DNA of 64,000 bases from Ramlibacter cellulosilyticus (GTDB lineage Bacteria; Pseudomonadota; Gammaproteobacteria; Burkholderiales; Burkholderiaceae_C): contig NZ_JACORT010000012.1 of NCBI RefSeq assembly GCF_014297465.1, positions 1 through 64,000 on the forward strand. Reading direction: 5' to 3'. The translations under genes were made by a program, and so were the position numbers. The notes under the pieces were generated by a model. The model had not been told where the DNA came from, ran no database searches, and worked only from the letters and a program-made list of their open reading frames with translations. Position 1 is the first letter of the stretch, and the number at the start of each line of letters is the position of its first letter. Of the stretch, positions 10,314 through 18,760 are shown piece after piece.

Positions 10314-10339
10314 CTTGGGGCGGGGAAGCCCTTTTCAAG
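10314..10339 (-). promoter_or_regulatory. Sigma-32 (heat-shock) promoter of grpE-dnaK-dnaJ
   Basis: On the minus strand CTTGAAA, a 12-base spacer and CCCCAAG match the RpoH consensus CTTGAAA-N11-16-CCCCATNT almost fully. It ends about 40 bases before the grpE ATG, as expected for the transcription start. This supports heat-shock control of the chaperone block. Confidence 0.75.
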
Positions 10340-10399
10340 GCGGGGGATTGGAAAAATACCGGGCCACGGCCCGGTTCTCCTGGTGCGGAACGCAGCACC

Positions 10400-10431
10400 G
10401 TAGGCCGGGTTGCGCGAAGCGCACCCCAGCG
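10400..10431. repeat. Dispersed repeat family A, single arm
   Basis: One 32-base arm (GTAGGCCGGGTTGCGCGAAG onward to CACCCCAGCG) with two or three substitutions relative to the arms at 6065-6096 and 56653-56684. No inverted partner is nearby. It lies between the grpE promoter and the FKBP gene end. Confidence 0.8.
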
Positions 10432-10442
10432 CCTGCCGCCGT

Positions 10443-10793
10443 TCAGCGCGTCTCGAGCAACTCGACGTCGAACTTCAGCGTCGCATTCGGCGGAATCACC
10501 CCGCCCGCGCCGCGCGCGCCGTAGCCCAGTTGCGGCGGGATGATCAGGGTGCGCTTGCCGCCCACCTTCATGCCAGCCACGCCTTCGTCCCAGCCGCGGA
10601 TCACCATGCCCGCGCCGAGCGAGAACTCGAAGGGATCGTTGCGGTCGCGGCTCGAGTCGAACTTCGCCCCCTGCACGCCGTTCTGGTACAGCCAGCCGGT
10701 GTAGTGCACGCGCACGTCCTTGCCGGATTGCGCTTCCGGGCCGCTGCCCACGACTTCGTCTTCGTACTGCAGGCCGCTGGGGGTGGTGATCAT
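10443..10793 (-). CDS. FKBP-type peptidyl-prolyl cis-trans isomerase
   Basis: 116-aa single-domain FKBP without a signal peptide, so cytoplasmic. The fold is clear: [41 protein letters not shown] (split at IRGW), [11 protein letters not shown] and [14 protein letters not shown], containing the active-site Tyr, Phe, Asp, Trp and Tyr positions. I chose the ATG (MITTPSGLQ), nine codons inside a longer TTG-initiated frame. It follows the FAH-family gene by 23 bases and precedes the grpE promoter, so it probably belongs to the upstream transcript while sitting next to the chaperone block. Confidence 0.93.
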   Translation of the reverse strand: MITTPSGLQYEDEVVGSGPEAQSGKDVRVHYTGWLYQNGVQGAKFDSSRDRNDPFEFSLGAGMVIRGWDEGVAGMKVGGKRTLIIPPQLGYGARGAGGVIPPNATLKFDVELLETR

Positions 10794-10816
10794 GTTCTTG
10801 TCTTTCGGGAGGGGGT

Positions 10817-11983
10817 TCAAAGCAGGCCGCGGCGGGCGAGGTCGCGCATGAGCGCGCCTGCGCCATAACGCCAGGGGGCGATCCGGTCACTCGTGTTGAC
10901 GCGGTTGACGAGTGTACCGAGGCGCGCCGTGGAAATGGCGACGACGTCCCCGACCGCATGCGTGAAGCCCTGGCCCGGACCGAAGCGGTCCTGCGTCGGC
11001 GCGAACATCGTGCCGAGGAAGAGCACGAGCCCGTCCGGGTACTGGTGGTTGGGGCCGATCGCGTGCTCGACCAGTTCCAGCGGGTCGCGGCTGATCATCT
11101 TCAGGCTGCTGGAGCCTTCCATGCGGAAGCCTTCCGGACCGTGCACCTGCATGGCCAGGTCGACCTGCCGCACGTCGGCGATGCCGAACTGCGCGTCGAA
11201 GAGGCGGATGAACGGACCGATCGCGCAGCTCGCGTTGTTGTCCTTCGCCTTGCCGAGCAGCAAGGCGCTGCGGCCCTCGAAGTCGCGCAGGTTGACGTCG
11301 TTGCCGAGCGTGGCGCCGACCGTCTCGCCGCGGCTGTTGACCACCAGCACGATCTCCGGCTCGGGGTTGTTCCATGCGCTGCGCGGATGGATGCCGATTT
11401 CGGAGCCGGTGCCGACGGCACTCATGGGCTGCGACTTCGTGAAGATCTCCGCGTCGGGGCCGATGCCGACCTCGAGGTACTGCGACCAGAGGTTCTTCCC
11501 GACGAGCACCTGCTTGAGCTGCGCCGCTTCCGGCGAGCCAGGCCGCACCTTGGAGAGGTCCTCACCGATGACGGCGACCACTTCCTTGCGCACGGACTCG
11601 GCCAGTGCCGGGTTGCCCCGCGCCTGCTCCTCGATCACGCGCTCCAGCATCGACGCGACGAAGGTGACGCCCGAGGCCTTCACTGCCTGCAGGTCGCAGG
11701 GCGCGAGCAGCCAGGGCGCGTCCTCGACGCGCTTGTCCTCGCTGCTGTTGCGGATCGCCTCCTGCAAGGAGCCCAGCGCCGGGCCCTGGTGCGCCCGCAC
11801 GGCCGCGGCCGGATCCGGCAGTTCCATCAGGGCGCTGCTGGTGGGGGCCAGGCGCGAGAGGTCGACGAGGCTGTCCCCCTCGACCTTGACCAGGACGGCG
11901 CCCTGGCCTTGCACCCAGGCACGGCCCACGAGCGTGGCCTGCTGCGCATCCGCGGGCAGCGTCGCGTTGAGGAAGTCTTGCAT
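10817..11983 (-). CDS. Fumarylacetoacetate hydrolase family protein, probable 2-keto-3-deoxy-pentonate dehydratase (XylX-like)
   Basis: 388-aa member of the FAH superfamily. The metal-binding core is visible: NNPEPEIVLVV (two Glu) near residue 208, and GNDVNLRDFEGRSALLLGKA near 235. Segments GVTFVASMLERVIEE, LWSQYLEVGIGPDAEIFTK and HQYPDGLVLFLGTMFAP strongly recall, from memory, Caulobacter XylX-type dehydratases of 2-keto-3-deoxy-xylonate/arabonate, which are also about 390 aa, rather than true fumarylacetoacetase. It begins with a TGATG overlap on the HxlR-type regulator gene, so translation is coupled. No other pentose-oxidation gene is in view, so the substrate is inferred. Confidence 0.8.
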   Translation of the reverse strand: MQDFLNATLPADAQQATLVGRAWVQGQGAVLVKVEGDSLVDLSRLAPTSSALMELPDPAAAVRAHQGPALGSLQEAIRNSSEDKRVEDAPWLLAPCDLQAVKASGVTFVASMLERVIEEQARGNPALAESVRKEVVAVIGEDLSKVRPGSPEAAQLKQVLVGKNLWSQYLEVGIGPDAEIFTKSQPMSAVGTGSEIGIHPRSAWNNPEPEIVLVVNSRGETVGATLGNDVNLRDFEGRSALLLGKAKDNNASCAIGPFIRLFDAQFGIADVRQVDLAMQVHGPEGFRMEGSSSLKMISRDPLELVEHAIGPNHQYPDGLVLFLGTMFAPTQDRFGPGQGFTHAVGDVVAISTARLGTLVNRVNTSDRIAPWRYGAGALMRDLARRGLL

Positions 11984-12306
11984 CAGCTCGCTTGCTGTTG
12001 TTTCTTTTTCGCCTGGGCGGCCACCCACTTGGCGGCGAAGGGCTGCAGGTCGGCCAGGCGTTTCAGAAGGTCGGTGCCGCTCGCGGTGACACTGTAGCCG
12101 TCGCCGTTGTGCTGCAACAGGCCGGCTTCCCGCAGCTCCTTGATGCGCGTGTTGAGCGTGTTCGGGGTGATGCCGCCCACGCTGTCCTGCAGGAGGCGGA
12201 AAGTCTGCGGGTGGCCGTCGCGCAAGGCCCAGAGCACGCGCATGGCATAGCGTGCCTCCAGCAGCGCGAGCAGCTGGTTGGTGGCGACGTTCTCCTTGGG
12301 ACTCAT
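11983..12306 (-). CDS. Small winged-helix transcriptional regulator (HxlR-like)
   Basis: 107-aa DNA-binding protein. ARYAMRVLWALRDGHPQTFRLLQDSVGGI followed by TLNTRIKELREAGLL is the winged-helix core with the recognition helix near residues 50-65; the order matches HxlR-type regulators, although the typical N-terminal Cys is absent. The tail is Lys/Gln-rich (AKKKQQQAS). It is the first gene of a two- or three-gene unit with the XylX-like dehydratase (TGATG overlap) and probably regulates it. A near-palindrome GCTACTGAAACAATAGC at 12365-12381, 59 bases upstream of the ATG, could be its operator. Confidence 0.75.
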   Translation of the reverse strand: MSPKENVATNQLLALLEARYAMRVLWALRDGHPQTFRLLQDSVGGITPNTLNTRIKELREAGLLQHNGDGYSVTASGTDLLKRLADLQPFAAKWVAAQAKKKQQQAS

Positions 12307-12364
12307 GGCGAGGTGTTCTGCCGCCCCCGGTTCGCGGGGCGGGAGGGGCAGTGTACGCAGCCCT

Positions 12365-12381
12365 CGCTACTGAAACAATAG
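12365..12381. promoter_or_regulatory. Imperfect palindrome, candidate operator of the HxlR-type regulator
   Basis: GCTACTGAAACAATAGC has complementary GCTA/TAGC ends and TTG/CAA-type inner symmetry. It sits upstream of the regulator gene and about 40 bases past the end of the MarR gene. The assignment is by position only. Confidence 0.3.
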
Positions 12382-12418
12382 CAGCGTGACAATGGCGCAA
12401 CGCGGCGCCCGCCGCCCG

Positions 12419-12898
12419 TCAGGGCTCGCGGTAGACCTTCTGCAGCAGGCCGATCAGGGTGCGCAGCTCCGCCGGCGTGAGGCGCGAGGCGAAGTCGGCC
12501 TCCAGCTCCGCCGCGGTCTTTTCCGCGTCGCGCATGAGCTTCTGTCCGCCGGTGGTGAGGTGCAGGCCCATGGCGCGGCCGTCGCGGGGGTGCGGCAGCC
12601 GTTCGACCAGTTCGCGCTTCTCGAGCGTGTTGATCATGCCGACGAGGTTGGGCGGCAGGATGCCCAGCGTCGTGCACAGCTGGCGCGAGGTGATGCCCGG
12701 GTTGTGGCGCACGAGCGAGAGCACCGAGAAGTCCACGGGCTTGAGCCCGTAAGGCTCCATGCGCTGCACGAAGACGTCGATGACGGCGAGTGCCGCGCGG
12801 CGGGCGTTGTAGCCGAGGAGGGTCTCGAGGAAGCGGGTGTCGACTTCCTCGACGGCGCGCGGGAGCGGGGTGCGGGCGGGAACTGCAGGCCTCGGCAT
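12419..12898 (-). CDS. MarR family transcriptional regulator
   Basis: 159 aa. Dimerisation helices flank a winged helix: VDFSVLSLVRHNPGITSRQLCTTLGILPPNLVGMINTLEKRELV (about residues 57-100) is the helix-turn-helix, and LPHPRDGRAMGLHLTTGGQ is the wing with the MarR DxR motif. The start at 12898 leaves a 4-base gap after the stop of the acyl-CoA dehydrogenase, making it the last gene of the large aromatic-catabolic operon. Related MarR proteins (FerR/CouR type) respond to hydroxycinnamoyl-CoA; this is a plausible local repressor acting on the palindromes at 24602-24658. Confidence 0.88.
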   Translation of the reverse strand: MPRPAVPARTPLPRAVEEVDTRFLETLLGYNARRAALAVIDVFVQRMEPYGLKPVDFSVLSLVRHNPGITSRQLCTTLGILPPNLVGMINTLEKRELVERLPHPRDGRAMGLHLTTGGQKLMRDAEKTAAELEADFASRLTPAELRTLIGLLQKVYREP

Positions 12899-12902
12899 GG
12901 CT

Positions 12903-14621
12903 TCAGGCGGCGGAGCGGCGGGGGGTGGTGGTGGCGCACTGCGTGCGGAGGATGTCCAGGCGCAGTTCGAATTCGGGCAGCACGCGCAGCTGCGCGGCGC
13001 GGGCGGGCGCGGTCCAGCGCGCGGTCTCCGCGCCGGGCGTGCGTTCGATCGCGGACCACGCCCAGCCGAGGAGGGCGAGGCCCACGGCACGCAGGTAGTC
13101 GTCGGCCGCTTCGTAAGGCAGCGTGTCGTCGTGCGCGGAGGCGGCGGCGAGTTCGCGCGTGATGGCGCGCAGGGCGTCGAAGCGGGCGAGCAGCGCGGCG
13201 TCGCGCTGCGCGTCCAGGTCGCGTGCGAGGGTGTCGAGCACGGCCAGCAGGCCCTGGCCGCCGTCCGGCAGCACCTTGCGCGCCAGCAGGTCGATCGCCT
13301 GGATCTCGTTCGTGCCTTCGTAGATCATGGTCACGCGGGCGTCGCGCACGATCTGCTCGATGCCCCATTCCTTCACGTAGCCGTGGCCGCCGAAGACCTG
13401 CAGGCAGCGGCTCGCGCCGGCGAAGCCCTGCTCGGTGCACACCGCCTTGAGCACGGGCGTGACGAGGCTGCACCACTGCTGCGCGGTGGCGCGGCGCTGC
13501 GCGTCGGGGTGGTGCCGGGCGAGATCGAGCTCGATGCCGGTGCGGTACGCGAGCACGCGCAGGCCGTCGGCCCAGGCGCGCTCGGTGTCCAGGATGCGGC
13601 GCACTGCCGGATGGCGGACGATGGGATCGGCGGCGCCCGTGCCGCGCAGCGCGCCCGGGGCGCGCATCTGCCTGCGCTCCTGCGCGTACGCGTTCGCCTT
13701 CTGCCAGGCGGCGTCCAGCAGGCCGATGCCCTGCAGCGCCACGTGCAGCCGTGCCGCGTTCATCATCACGAACATCGCGTTGAGGCCGCGGCCCGGCTCG
13801 CCGACGCGCCACGCAACGGCTTCGTCGAAGCGCAGGACGCACGTGGGGCTGCCGTGCAGGCCCATCTTCTCCTCGATGCGTTCGCAGGCGATGGGGTTGC
13901 GCGTGCCGTCCTCGAGGAACTTGGGTGCCAGGAACAGCGACAGGCCCTTCGGCCCCGCGGGCGCGCCCGGCTCGCGCGCGAGCACCAGGTGCACGATGTT
14001 GTCCGTGAGGTCGTGCTCGCCGCCGGAGATGAAGATCTTGGTGCCGCGCAGCCGGAAGCTGCCATCCGCCTGCGGCACGGCCTGCGTGCGGGCGAGCCCG
14101 AGGTCGCTGCCGGCGTGCGGTTCGGTGAGGCACATGGTGGCGAGCCATTCGCCGCTTGCGACCTTCGGCAGGTAGCGCGCCTTCAGCTCCTCGCTGCCGT
14201 GGTGCTTCAGGCATTCGTAGGCGCCGTGCAGCAGCCCCGGCGCCATGGTCCAGCCGTGGTTGGCGGCGCTGAGCATCTCGTACAGCACGCCTTCCAGCAC
14301 CCAGGGCAGCCCCTGGCCGCCGTCCTCCGGCGCGCAGGCCAGCGAGGGCCAGCCTGCCTGCCAGAACGCGCGGTACGCGTCGGCGAAGCCCGGGGGCGTG
14401 GTGACCCGGCCGTCCTCGAAGCGGCAGCCGGGCGCGTCGCCCACTGCCTGCAGCGGCGAGACGACCTTGCCGACGAACTTGCCTGCTTCCTCCAGCACCT
14501 GGGTGAGGAGGTCCGCGTCGGCTTCCGTGAAGGCCGGCAGCGTGGGCAGGATCTCGCCGGTGCGCAGCACGTCCAGCAGCAGGAAGCGCTGCTCGTCGAC
14601 GGGGGGGCGGTAGTCGTTCAT
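12903..14621 (-). CDS. Acyl-CoA dehydrogenase (long type, aromatic operon)
   Basis: 572-aa FAD enzyme of the same long family as the one at the start of the window. Middle-domain motif ATMCLTEPHAGSDLG near residue 155 and C-terminal MIYEGTNEIQAIDLLARKV near 440, with Glu as probable base. In this operon it probably oxidises a dihydro-cinnamoyl-type or side-chain acyl-CoA produced by the feruloyl-CoA synthase neighbour; that is inference. The start codon MNDYRPP overlaps the end of the tannase gene (ATGA), and the stop lies 4 bases before the MarR ATG. Confidence 0.9.
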   Translation of the reverse strand: MNDYRPPVDEQRFLLLDVLRTGEILPTLPAFTEADADLLTQVLEEAGKFVGKVVSPLQAVGDAPGCRFEDGRVTTPPGFADAYRAFWQAGWPSLACAPEDGGQGLPWVLEGVLYEMLSAANHGWTMAPGLLHGAYECLKHHGSEELKARYLPKVASGEWLATMCLTEPHAGSDLGLARTQAVPQADGSFRLRGTKIFISGGEHDLTDNIVHLVLAREPGAPAGPKGLSLFLAPKFLEDGTRNPIACERIEEKMGLHGSPTCVLRFDEAVAWRVGEPGRGLNAMFVMMNAARLHVALQGIGLLDAAWQKANAYAQERRQMRAPGALRGTGAADPIVRHPAVRRILDTERAWADGLRVLAYRTGIELDLARHHPDAQRRATAQQWCSLVTPVLKAVCTEQGFAGASRCLQVFGGHGYVKEWGIEQIVRDARVTMIYEGTNEIQAIDLLARKVLPDGGQGLLAVLDTLARDLDAQRDAALLARFDALRAITRELAAASAHDDTLPYEAADDYLRAVGLALLGWAWSAIERTPGAETARWTAPARAAQLRVLPEFELRLDILRTQCATTTPRRSAA

Positions 14622-16243
14622 GGATTCCGGCAGCTGAAGTTCGCCGCGTCCTCGGGGTTGCCGCTGCCGTTGTAGTGCGCGTACTGCGGATACGGGCACA
14701 GCGGCCGCGACCGGCCCGGGAACACCGAGGTGCCGGTGGCCACGATCCTCTGCGGGGCCTGCCCCTTCTCCACCCAGTCGACCAGGGCACCGAGGCCGTC
14801 CCAGCTGTCGGTGGCCGCGCCGCCGGAGCAGTGGCCCATGCCCGGGATGAGGAACAGGCGCGAGAAGTCCGCCGTCGCGGCGCCATGCCTGGCGCGCAGG
14901 CGCTCGTAGTAGTCGATCGCCTCGTGCGGCGAGAAGATCGGGTCAGCCATGCCGTGCGCGAACAGCAGCTTGCCGTTGCGCGCGCGGAAGCCGGCGAGGT
15001 CGACGTCCTTGTCGGTGTCGAACATCCAGTCGTGCGCGTCCATGCGCGCCGGGTCGCGGTCGAAGTCGAAGGCGAAGATCGACAGCGAGCGGTCCGGCGG
15101 CGTGACGAAGTAGCCTTGCAGCGCGTCCTGCATCAGGAACACGTGGCGCGAGTTCGCAACGGCCGTCTGCGACGTGCCCAGCTTCCAGTTGCGCCAGTCG
15201 TTCGCGGCATGGCCCATCCCGGGATCCCACGGCCAGCTGAAATAGAGCTTGCGGCCCGCGGAGTCCACGGGACCCGCGAACATCTTCTGGAGCGCGTTGA
15301 CCTGCGGCTGCGACAGGCAGGTGGCGTTCTTCGCGCCGGTGCACTGGAGCGACTTCACGTCGAACTTGCAGGCAGCGGGATGCGAGACGAGCCCGTCGGC
15401 CAGCCCGTCCTGCGCGTCGCAGGACTGCAGGATCGCGTTGCGCACGAGGCCGAGGTCCGCATCGGTGAGGGCGTTGGCGAGCACCGGCTTGCCTTCCGCG
15501 CCCGCCGGCGCGATGGCCGCCAGCGCCTGCGTGTCCCATGCTGCGGCGATGGTGGCGCCCCTGGAGACGCGCATCGCGGGCGCCATCGCGATCACCCCGT
15601 CGAAATACGACGGGAAGCGCTGCGTGAACATCATCGCCTGCCGGCCGCCGCCGGAGCAGCCGATGAAATAGGAGCGGTCCGCGGGCTTGCCGTACCAGCG
15701 GCGGATCAGGTCCTTCGCGGTGACCGCCACGCGGTCGTGCGCGTTGTACGCGTTGTCCACGCGCGCGACGGGATCGAAGCCGAAGTCGGCCGTCGGGCCC
15801 TGGTGGCCCGCGTCCGTCGTGACGACCGCGAAGCCGCGGTTCAGCGCATAGCCGGGCGCGGCCTGCGGGCCCACGGCGGGACGGATGATGCCGTCGTTGC
15901 CGCCGCCGCCCTGGTACAGGAAGCGGCCGTTCCAGTTCGCGGGCAGGCGCAGCTCGAAGCCGATGTGGTACGGCTTGCCGTCCACGCCCACGCGTTCGTT
16001 CATGCGGCCCTGGAGGCGGCAGTGCGCGGCGAGCAGGGGGCCGGTGGCCTGGCCCGCGGGCCGCACGGTGTCGGCCGCGACGGCTTCCGCTTCGGTGATG
16101 CGCACGCCGGGCACGGCGAACTGCTGCGCGGCGGTGTTGCAGGCGGAAGCGGCGGTGGGCGCCTGCGGGCCGGGCGCACCGCAGGCGGCCAGGAACAAGG
16201 AGGTGCCGGCGATGGCCAGCTTGCCGTGCGGAAGGGACTTCAT
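14618..16243 (-). CDS. Tannase/feruloyl esterase family alpha/beta hydrolase (lipoprotein-type signal)
   Basis: 541-aa secreted or lipid-anchored esterase. The N-terminus KLAIAGTSLFLAACGA contains a lipobox with Cys about residue 21. Catalytic Ser lies in GCSGGGRQAM near 195, the Asp probably in HGMADPIFSP near 430, and the His in GMGHCSGG near 470; paired Cys next to Ser and His form the CS-D-HC motif of this family. It would release hydroxycinnamic or gallic acids from esters in the periplasm. The gene sits between livF and the acyl-CoA dehydrogenase, so it belongs to the same transcript as the importer that could take up its product. Confidence 0.9.
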   Translation of the reverse strand: MKSLPHGKLAIAGTSLFLAACGAPGPQAPTAASACNTAAQQFAVPGVRITEAEAVAADTVRPAGQATGPLLAAHCRLQGRMNERVGVDGKPYHIGFELRLPANWNGRFLYQGGGGNDGIIRPAVGPQAAPGYALNRGFAVVTTDAGHQGPTADFGFDPVARVDNAYNAHDRVAVTAKDLIRRWYGKPADRSYFIGCSGGGRQAMMFTQRFPSYFDGVIAMAPAMRVSRGATIAAAWDTQALAAIAPAGAEGKPVLANALTDADLGLVRNAILQSCDAQDGLADGLVSHPAACKFDVKSLQCTGAKNATCLSQPQVNALQKMFAGPVDSAGRKLYFSWPWDPGMGHAANDWRNWKLGTSQTAVANSRHVFLMQDALQGYFVTPPDRSLSIFAFDFDRDPARMDAHDWMFDTDKDVDLAGFRARNGKLLFAHGMADPIFSPHEAIDYYERLRARHGAATADFSRLFLIPGMGHCSGGAATDSWDGLGALVDWVEKGQAPQRIVATGTSVFPGRSRPLCPYPQYAHYNGSGNPEDAANFSCRNP

Positions 16244-16253
16244 GGGGATTCCG

Positions 16254-16997
16254 TCAGGAGGCGGCGGACGCGCGCGCGGCGCCGAGGTAGGTTTCGATCA
16301 CCCGCGGGTCGTCCGCGAGCTGGCTGGCGGGGCCCTGCATGCTGATCTCGCCGGTCTCCAGCACGTAGCCGTAGTCGGCGACCTGCAGCGCCGCGCGGGC
16401 GTTCTGTTCCACCAGCAGGATCGAGACGCCTTGCTCGCGCAGCCGCTCGATGATGGAGAAGATCTCGCGCACCACCAGCGGCGCGAGGCCGAGGCTCGGT
16501 TCGTCCAGCATCAGCAGCTTGGGTTGCGACATGAGCGCGCGTCCCACCGCCAGCATCTGGCGCTCGCCGCCGGAGAGCGTGCCGGCCAGCTGCGTGCGGC
16601 GCTCCTTCAGGCGCGGGAACAGCTCGTACACGCGGTCCAGGCCCGACTTCCAGTTCGGCATGCGCAGCTTCATGGGCCGGAAGCCGCCGAGGACCAGGTT
16701 GTCCTCCACGGGCATGGTGCCGAACAGCTCCCGCTTTTCCGGCACGAGCGCCAGGCCCATCATCACGCGCTCTTCGAGCGTGGTCTCGGCGATGTCCTGG
16801 CCGTCGAACACGATGCGGCCGCGGGCGGGCAGCAGGCCCATCAGCGCGTTGAGCGTGGTGGACTTGCCGGCGCCGTTGGGGCCGATGACCGTGACGACCT
16901 TGCCCTTGGCGAGTTCGAAGTCGAGGCCGGCGAGCACCTCGGCGCGGCCGTAACCGGCGTGCAGCGCGGAGACCTGGAGCAGGGGAGTGTCGGCCAT
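16254..16997 (-). CDS. livF: Branched-chain-type ABC transporter ATP-binding protein LivF
   Basis: 247-aa ATPase. Walker A GPNGAGKSTT near residue 40, Q-loop region LALVPEKRELFGTM with the Liv-specific PE(K/G)R, signature LSGGERQML near 145, Walker B LLMLDEPSLGLAP and the H-loop replaced by LLVEQNA, as in all LivF proteins. It begins two bases after the stop of the fused livM-livG gene and is followed by the tannase gene 10 bases later. In this context the importer more likely carries aromatic acids than amino acids. Confidence 0.93.
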   Translation of the reverse strand: MADTPLLQVSALHAGYGRAEVLAGLDFELAKGKVVTVIGPNGAGKSTTLNALMGLLPARGRIVFDGQDIAETTLEERVMMGLALVPEKRELFGTMPVEDNLVLGGFRPMKLRMPNWKSGLDRVYELFPRLKERRTQLAGTLSGGERQMLAVGRALMSQPKLLMLDEPSLGLAPLVVREIFSIIERLREQGVSILLVEQNARAALQVADYGYVLETGEISMQGPASQLADDPRVIETYLGAARASAAS

Positions 16998-16999
16998 GC

Positions 17000-18760
17000 T
17001 CAGTGCTCCGTTCCCAGGTACGCCGCGCGGACTTGCGGGCTCGCCTGCACTTCGGCCGGCGTGCCTTCCATCAGCTTGGTGCCGAACTCCATCACCACGA
17101 TGCGGTCGGTGAGGCCCATGACGAATTCCATGTCGTGTTCCACGAGCAGCAGGCTCATGCCTTCGCCCTTGAGCTGGCGCAGCACGTCGGCCAGCGCCTT
17201 CTTTTCCTTGTGGCGCAGGCCGGCCGCGGGCTCGTCGAGCAGCAGCAGCGCGGGGTCCGTGCACAGGGCGCGCGCGATCTCCATCAGCCGCTGCGGGCCC
17301 AGCGCGAGGTTGCCCGCGAGTTCGTGCATGCGGTCGGCCATGCCGATGCGCGCGAGCTGGCGTTCGGCCTCCGCGAACAGGCGACGCTCTTCCTCGCGGT
17401 CCAGGCGCAGCATGGCGCGCGTGGTGCCGTTCGAGCCGCGCATGTAGCCGCCAAGCGCCACGTTCTCCAGCACGGTCATCTCGGGAATCATCTTCACGTG
17501 CTGGAAGGTGCGCGAGATGCCGCGGCGCGCGATCTCGCGCGAGGGCAGGCCGCCGATGGGTTCCCCGCGCCAGCGCACCTGGCCGCCGGTGAGCGAGAGC
17601 ACGCCCGTGATCAGGTTGAAGGTGGTGGACTTGCCGGCGCCGTTGGGGCCGATCAGGCCGACGATGTCGCCGGCGTGGATCTCGAAGCTCACGTCGTTCA
17701 CCGCCGTCAGGCCGCCGAACTGCTTGCGCACGGTGTCCACCTGCAGCAGCGCCTCGCCGCGGGCCGGCTTGTCGCGCGCGGGCAGGGCGGGCGCGCCTTC
17801 CCAGTCGCGCTTGCGGTCCGCGCGGGGCAGGCGCTTCTGCACGAAGGTCCAGAGGCCGTCCGGTGCGTACTTCAGGACCACGACCAGCACGATGCCGAAC
17901 ACGATGGTCTCGAAGTTGCCGCTGGTGCCGATCAGCTTCGGCAGGAGCACCTGCAACTGGTCTTCCAGCAGCTTCACGACGGCGGCGCCCAGGAAGGCGC
18001 CCCAGACGTGCGACACGCCGCCGAGCACCGCCATGAACAGGTACTCGATGCCCTTGCCGATGGAGAAGGGCGAGGGGTTGATCGCGCGCTGGAAGAACGC
18101 GAACAGCCAGCCGGAGACGGATGCCAGCACCGCGGCGAGCACGAACACCACCAGCTTGTAGCGGAAGGTGGAGATGCCCATGGCCTCGGCCATCGTGGCG
18201 CCGCTGCGGAGCGACCGGATCGCGCGGCCCGGCCGCGAGTCGAGCAGGTTGGCGCAGCCCCAGGCGGCGAGCAGTGCGATCGCCCAGATCAGCACGTGCA
18301 GGCCGCGGCCGGTGCCGAGGTCCATGCCGAACATCTTGAGCGTGGGGACGCCCAGGATGCCGTCGTACTTGCCCAGCCAGTCCATGTTGCCCATCGTGTA
18401 GTAGAGGGCGAGGCCCCAGGCGATGGTGGCGAGCGGCAGGTAGTGGCCGGACATGCGCAGCGTGATCGCGCCGAGGACCAGCGCCGCGATCACGGCGATG
18501 CCGACGCCCAGCAGCAGCGCGACCCAGGGCGAGCCGGCGAGCTTCACGGTCATGAAGGCGGCGGTGTAGGCACCGACGCCGACGAAGGCGGCCTGGCCGA
18601 AGGAGGTGAGGCCGGCCACGCCGGTCAGCAGCACCAGGCCGAGCGCCACGAGCGCGTAGAGGCCGATGTAGTTGCTCTGGGTGATCCAGAAGTCCGGCAC
18701 GGGCAGCGCCGGCAGCACCAGCATCACCAGCGCGAAGAGCGGGAAGGCGAAGCGGCGCAT
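17000..18760 (-). CDS. Fused ABC permease/ATP-binding protein (LivM-LivG)
   Basis: 586 aa in one frame. Residues about 1-310 are a LivM permease with eight or more membrane helices and the EAA-like loop SLRSGATMAEAMGISTFRYK; residues about 345-586 are a LivG ATPase with Walker A GPNGAGKSTTF, ISRTFQHVKMIPEMTV, and LLLLDEPAAGL as Walker B. A basic linker (RADRKRDWEGAPALP) joins them. Such fusions are known in betaproteobacteria. The expected LivG signature LSGGQ reads LALGPQRLME, typical of LivG (LxYGxQR). Starts with a TGATG overlap on livH. Confidence 0.92.
   Translation of the reverse strand: MRRFAFPLFALVMLVLPALPVPDFWITQSNYIGLYALVALGLVLLTGVAGLTSFGQAAFVGVGAYTAAFMTVKLAGSPWVALLLGVGIAVIAALVLGAITLRMSGHYLPLATIAWGLALYYTMGNMDWLGKYDGILGVPTLKMFGMDLGTGRGLHVLIWAIALLAAWGCANLLDSRPGRAIRSLRSGATMAEAMGISTFRYKLVVFVLAAVLASVSGWLFAFFQRAINPSPFSIGKGIEYLFMAVLGGVSHVWGAFLGAAVVKLLEDQLQVLLPKLIGTSGNFETIVFGIVLVVVLKYAPDGLWTFVQKRLPRADRKRDWEGAPALPARDKPARGEALLQVDTVRKQFGGLTAVNDVSFEIHAGDIVGLIGPNGAGKSTTFNLITGVLSLTGGQVRWRGEPIGGLPSREIARRGISRTFQHVKMIPEMTVLENVALGGYMRGSNGTTRAMLRLDREEERRLFAEAERQLARIGMADRMHELAGNLALGPQRLMEIARALCTDPALLLLDEPAAGLRHKEKKALADVLRQLKGEGMSLLLVEHDMEFVMGLTDRIVVMEFGTKLMEGTPAEVQASPQVRAAYLGTEH

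Noticed and set aside
17000-18760. LivM-LivG in one frame as a sequencing or assembly error.
   Set aside because: The linker is coding-like and in frame, and such permease/ATPase fusions are known in related betaproteobacteria, so I accept it as a genuine fusion.
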